Shown here: in pieces, positions 32,680 to 35,143 of the stretch
Position numbering within the stretch: position 1 is the stretch's first letter
Layout: every line of letters starts with the position of its first letter
Assembly: GCA_021774435.1 (NCBI GenBank)
Contig: JAJFJB010000376.1
Coordinates: 1 to 35,143, forward strand
From: Alphaproteobacteria bacterium
Lineage (GTDB): Bacteria > Pseudomonadota > Alphaproteobacteria > UBA8366 > GCA-2717185
DNA: 35,143 bases
Direction: 5' to 3'
The notes under the pieces: generated by a model
What the model was told of the DNA's origin: nothing
What the model saw: the letters and a program-made list of their open reading frames with translations, nothing else
The model's database searches: none
Made by a program: the position numbers and the translations under genes

Positions 32680-32928
32680 GATTCTAATCCTGGGCTGCCA
32701 ACAATGTTTCGACCGCCATCACAGACGGACCATACGTCTTCTCGCAACCATACCGGCAACAGGGGCTGTTCGCTACTTTCCGACAGATATTCGTGGCGTT
32801 CGCGAAATCTCCAATTGTAATAATTCTGGACAGCGCACCGGTCCGGTCGCTAATCCTTAAGCGCAATAACGGTCCTGGGTCTCAATGAAAACCTACGTAA
32901 TTTTTGCGCTTGCGAAGGCGCCGGTCTG

Positions 32929-34125
32929 ATGTCGCGTCAAGCTTGGTTCATGGTATTGATCGGCGTTGTCATCGTCATGGTCGGTGGTGGCTTGCGGCAA
33001 GCCTTCGGCGTATTCCTGCGCCCGGTCGCGATCGATCTGGAAATTGGCCGCCAGCTATTTGGCCTTGTTATCGCCGTTCAGGCGCTCATCTACGGTGTTT
33101 CTCAGCCTGCCGCGGGACTGCTCGCGGATCGTTATGGATCCATCCGGGTCATTGTTGCGGGTGCCTTGCTGTATGCGCTGGGCCTCTGGTTGGCGGCGAG
33201 CGCCGTGTCGTCATTCGATCTATTCGTGTCCCTTGGCGTACTGGTCGGGCTGGGATTGAGCGGCCCGACCCAAGTCCTGGTCCTTGGCGCGGTCAGCAAG
33301 GTGGTACCGGAGAACCGTCGCAGCCTGGTCTTTGGAACGATTATCGCGGCGTCTTCGCTCGGTATGTTTTTCTTCGTGCCCGGCGTGCAGGCTTTGCTGG
33401 ATATGATTGGCTGGCGGGAAACCTTCTATTTCCTGGCGATTGGGATTGCGCTGATTCCCCTGATTTCGATCGGCCTGCGCACAGCCCCAACGGTGGAAAC
33501 TGCGGGTGCAAAACAGTCTTTGGGCGACGCCATTGGCGAGGCCCGGTCGCATTCCGGCTATGTCCTATTGACCGCCGGATTCTTCGTGTGCGGGTTTCAT
33601 GTTACCTTTATCGGCACCCATCTTCCGGCCTTTTTGGTCGACAATGATGTTTCGTCGACGGCGGCGGCTTATTCCCTGGGCCTCATTGGACTGTGCAATG
33701 TTGCCGGTGCCTATATTTTCGGTGCTCTGGGTGACCGGTTCAGCAAGAAGAATCTCTTGTGCTGGATTTATACCGGCCGCGCAGTGCTGATGGGTCTGGT
33801 CTTGATCGTGCCGATCAACGATGTCACGGCGCTGATCTTCGGTGTCTTCATGGGGCTGTTGTGGCTGGCCACCGTGCCACTGACCAGCGGTATTGTCGCC
33901 CAGGTCTTCGGGACGCGCTACTTCTCGATGCTGTTCGGGGTCGTCATGATGAGCCACCAGTTCGGCAGTTTCGCCGGCGCCTGGCTCGGCGGTTATATTT
34001 ACGATACGACGGGGACCTATGACTTGATGTGGGCCGCGTCCGTTGGTGTTGGCCTGCTGGCGACGGCGCTGCATTGGCCGATCCGGGAGCAACCGCTTGC
34101 GCGGCTGTCCCAGGAAACGGCGTAA
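32929..34125 (+). CDS. MFS transporter, monocarboxylate/oxalate-formate-antiporter-like
   Basis: A 398-residue membrane protein with about 12 hydrophobic segments. The first loop motif is GLLADRYGSIRVIVAG (about 64-79) and helix 1 carries GGGLRQAFGVFLRPV, a pattern of the monocarboxylate and oxalate/formate antiporter branch. The second-half loop is GALGDRFSKKNLL, and the carboxy-terminal GGYIYDTTGTYD is also typical. It is separated by 249 bases from the divergent oxygenase-SDR operon and may import the acid used by it. In that gap I see only a short unconvincing minus-strand frame. Confidence 0.9.
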   Translation: MSRQAWFMVLIGVVIVMVGGGLRQAFGVFLRPVAIDLEIGRQLFGLVIAVQALIYGVSQPAAGLLADRYGSIRVIVAGALLYALGLWLAASAVSSFDLFVSLGVLVGLGLSGPTQVLVLGAVSKVVPENRRSLVFGTIIAASSLGMFFFVPGVQALLDMIGWRETFYFLAIGIALIPLISIGLRTAPTVETAGAKQSLGDAIGEARSHSGYVLLTAGFFVCGFHVTFIGTHLPAFLVDNDVSSTAAAYSLGLIGLCNVAGAYIFGALGDRFSKKNLLCWIYTGRAVLMGLVLIVPINDVTALIFGVFMGLLWLATVPLTSGIVAQVFGTRYFSMLFGVVMMSHQFGSFAGAWLGGYIYDTTGTYDLMWAASVGVGLLATALHWPIREQPLARLSQETA

Positions 34126-34144
34126 CGCGAATTCGAAACCTATT

Positions 34145-34585
34145 CTACCAGGCGCCTGTATTCTCCATCGAAGCCCAGGGCTCCTGATCCGGCAGTCTTT
34201 CGCCTTTCTGCAGCAACTCTATGGAGATGTTGTCAGGGGTCCGGATGAACGCCATGTAGCCGTCCCGCGGTGGCCGGTTGATCGTAATGCCAGCATTCAT
34301 AAGGCTTTGGCAGGTCTCATAAATATTATCGACCTCATAGGCGAGATGGCCGAAGTTGCGGCCGCCGGCATAATCCTCGGGGTCCCAATTGTACGTCAGT
34401 TCGAGGACAGGGGCCTTATTGGCTTTGGCCGCGTCGACATCTTCGCTGGCTGACAGGAAGAGGTTGGTGTAGCGGCCCTTCTCGCTCTCGGTCCGACGGA
34501 CTTCGGCCATGCCGAGATGATTGCAGAAAAAATCCAACGTTGCGTCCAAATCCGTGACCCGGACCATTGTGTGTAGATATCGCAT
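34145..34585 (-). CDS. glyoxalase I-like VOC metalloprotein
   Basis: A 146-residue protein of the vicinal-oxygen-chelate fold. The ATG chosen follows GGGAGAGG and gives [20 protein letters not shown], the lactoylglutathione-lyase opening; an earlier in-frame start would add 21 residues. Metal ligands match E. coli glyoxalase I: H5, E62 (VLELTYNW), H80 (FGHLAYEV) and E123 (SIELLQKG). It should convert the methylglyoxal-glutathione hemithioacetal to lactoylglutathione, and the visible residues give no reason to doubt this. The last 18 residues (after about 128) are a short extension of unknown use. No glyoxalase II gene is near. Confidence 0.9.
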   Translation of the reverse strand: MRYLHTMVRVTDLDATLDFFCNHLGMAEVRRTESEKGRYTNLFLSASEDVDAAKANKAPVLELTYNWDPEDYAGGRNFGHLAYEVDNIYETCQSLMNAGITINRPPRDGYMAFIRTPDNISIELLQKGERLPDQEPWASMENTGAW

Positions 34586-34682
34586 GTGACCTCTCCCTTT
34601 GTTCGAATTGATTTGTCCAATTCGTAACATTTGTGGGGCGCGGCGCAAATGCTCCCTTTTGGTATCCCGATTTACGCCGCGC

Positions 34683-35143
34683 TTATCGGACGAGAAGAAT
34701 GGTGCAGGTAACGGACTCGAGCAGGTCTACGACGTCACCGGACGAGAGCAGGGGGGCGTCGGTACCCATGACGACAAGCCCCGCCTTGCGACCGCCGACA
34801 TGCGCGCAGAGTTCCGTCAATGTCTTCGCAGAATAGGTCTCGAAATTTGCCGTCTCAGCCCGTGGCCCGAGAAGTGACCGTGCTTCGGACTCCAGATTTT
34901 CGCGGTCGGCGTGATCCGGCATTGAAACTGTCAGCGGATTGCTGTTTTGGGCAAGCGCTGCCGCCATCCGCAGTGCTTTGCCGCTCTGTTCGGTACCGTC
35001 GAAGGTTACGAATATCGGTCCTTCAAACTGGCGGCCTGCCCGAAGGATTAGAACCGACCGATTAACCTGCTTCACCGTGGCGCTCGCCGGCAAACCATAA
35101 CGCGCATGGGCGGGACCGCCATGATGGCCGCCTTCAACGATAA
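34683..35143 (-). CDS. universal stress protein-like, probably tandem-domain (5' end outside window)
   Basis: The frame is open to the right edge, so the true start is outside; a TTG at 35093 is not needed. About 150 residues are visible. The edge part ([20 protein letters not shown], then [10 protein letters not shown]) looks like the end of a first UspA-like domain. A second begins at [24 protein letters not shown] and ends [30 protein letters not shown]. The nucleotide-binding pattern G-x2-G-x9-G-S/T of ATP-binding members is not intact in this second domain, so ATP binding is doubtful. The role is probably stress-related and regulatory. Confidence 0.75.
   Translation of the reverse strand, partial: IVEGGHHGGPAHARYGLPASATVKQVNRSVLILRAGRQFEGPIFVTFDGTEQSGKALRMAAALAQNSNPLTVSMPDHADRENLESEARSLLGPRAETANFETYSAKTLTELCAHVGGRKAGLVVMGTDAPLLSSGDVVDLLESVTCTILLVR

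Noticed and set aside
32684-32866. Short minus-strand frame of about 60 codons upstream of the TauD-like oxygenase
   Set aside because: No family resemblance and no good ribosome binding site; it covers the promoter region of two divergent genes and is most likely chance.
1-35143. Search for CRISPR arrays, tRNA genes, integrases, toxin-antitoxin pairs or a secondary-metabolite cluster
   Set aside because: None was seen. Repeats are limited to the three REP-like copies and the palindrome, and no carrier-protein or synthetase modules are present.

Overview
The window reads as a stretch of a GC-rich alphaproteobacterial chromosome. A member of the Rhodospirillales or a related environmental or marine lineage is my inference. 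The grounds are codon use, the many acyl-CoA, TfdA-type and MFS genes, a PEP-CTERM protein and an alphaproteobacterial-style intergenic palindrome. I see no rRNA, tRNA, CRISPR array, integrase, transposase or phage gene. Nearly all genes are intact; the only truncated ones are at the two edges.

Layout, left to right. (1) 1-5.2 kb: the 5' tip of a minus-strand gene (probably LLM-type oxidoreductase), an acyl-CoA dehydrogenase, a family I inorganic pyrophosphatase, a LysR regulator divergent from a nitronate monooxygenase with a clear LysR-type box between them, then a TfdA-like Fe(II)/2-oxoglutarate dioxygenase paired with a small cupin. (2) 5.4-9.5 kb: a 14-helix DHA2 efflux transporter, a 464-base gene-poor gap, then a two-subunit class I fumarase/tartrate-dehydratase-like enzyme followed by a CMD-family protein. 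(3) 9.6-15.1 kb: an arylformamidase-like esterase, an LLM oxidoreductase, a YdjM-type membrane protein and a 648-residue alpha/beta hydrolase. Three related REP-like sequences sit in the gaps of this part. (4) 15.1-18.4 kb: a small secreted protein divergent from an 834-residue membrane-anchored SARP/TolB-like/TPR regulator. (5) 18.4-22.5 kb: a MetE C-domain-like methyltransferase and dienelactone hydrolase operon divergent from a second TfdA-like dioxygenase, then a 62-base palindrome and an MFS transporter. (6) 22.6-28.9 kb: a second acyl-CoA dehydrogenase, an orphan PEP-CTERM protein, and a co-directional run of nitroreductase, aldo/keto reductase, CaiB/BaiF CoA-transferase and IPNS-type 2OG oxygenase. 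(7) 28.9-30.8 kb: an HxlR regulator divergent from an epoxide-hydrolase-like lipoprotein and a MAPEG protein, with a good candidate operator. (8) 30.8-35.1 kb: a TauD-family oxygenase plus SDR operon, an MFS transporter, a glyoxalase I-like protein, and a universal-stress-type protein cut by the right edge.

The gene content looks like accessory catabolism and detoxification of small organic acids, aromatic or xenobiotic compounds. It combines four Fe(II)/2OG oxygenases, acyl-CoA activation and oxidation, flavin oxidoreductases, several alpha/beta hydrolases and three transporters. It is arranged as small regulator-plus-enzyme modules, not one long pathway operon, and substrates cannot be named from sequence alone. 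The most unusual items are the membrane SARP regulator with its divergent secreted neighbour, the diverged fumarase-like pair, the HxlR/lipoprotein-hydrolase module, and two families of structured intergenic repeats (one of three copies, one single).
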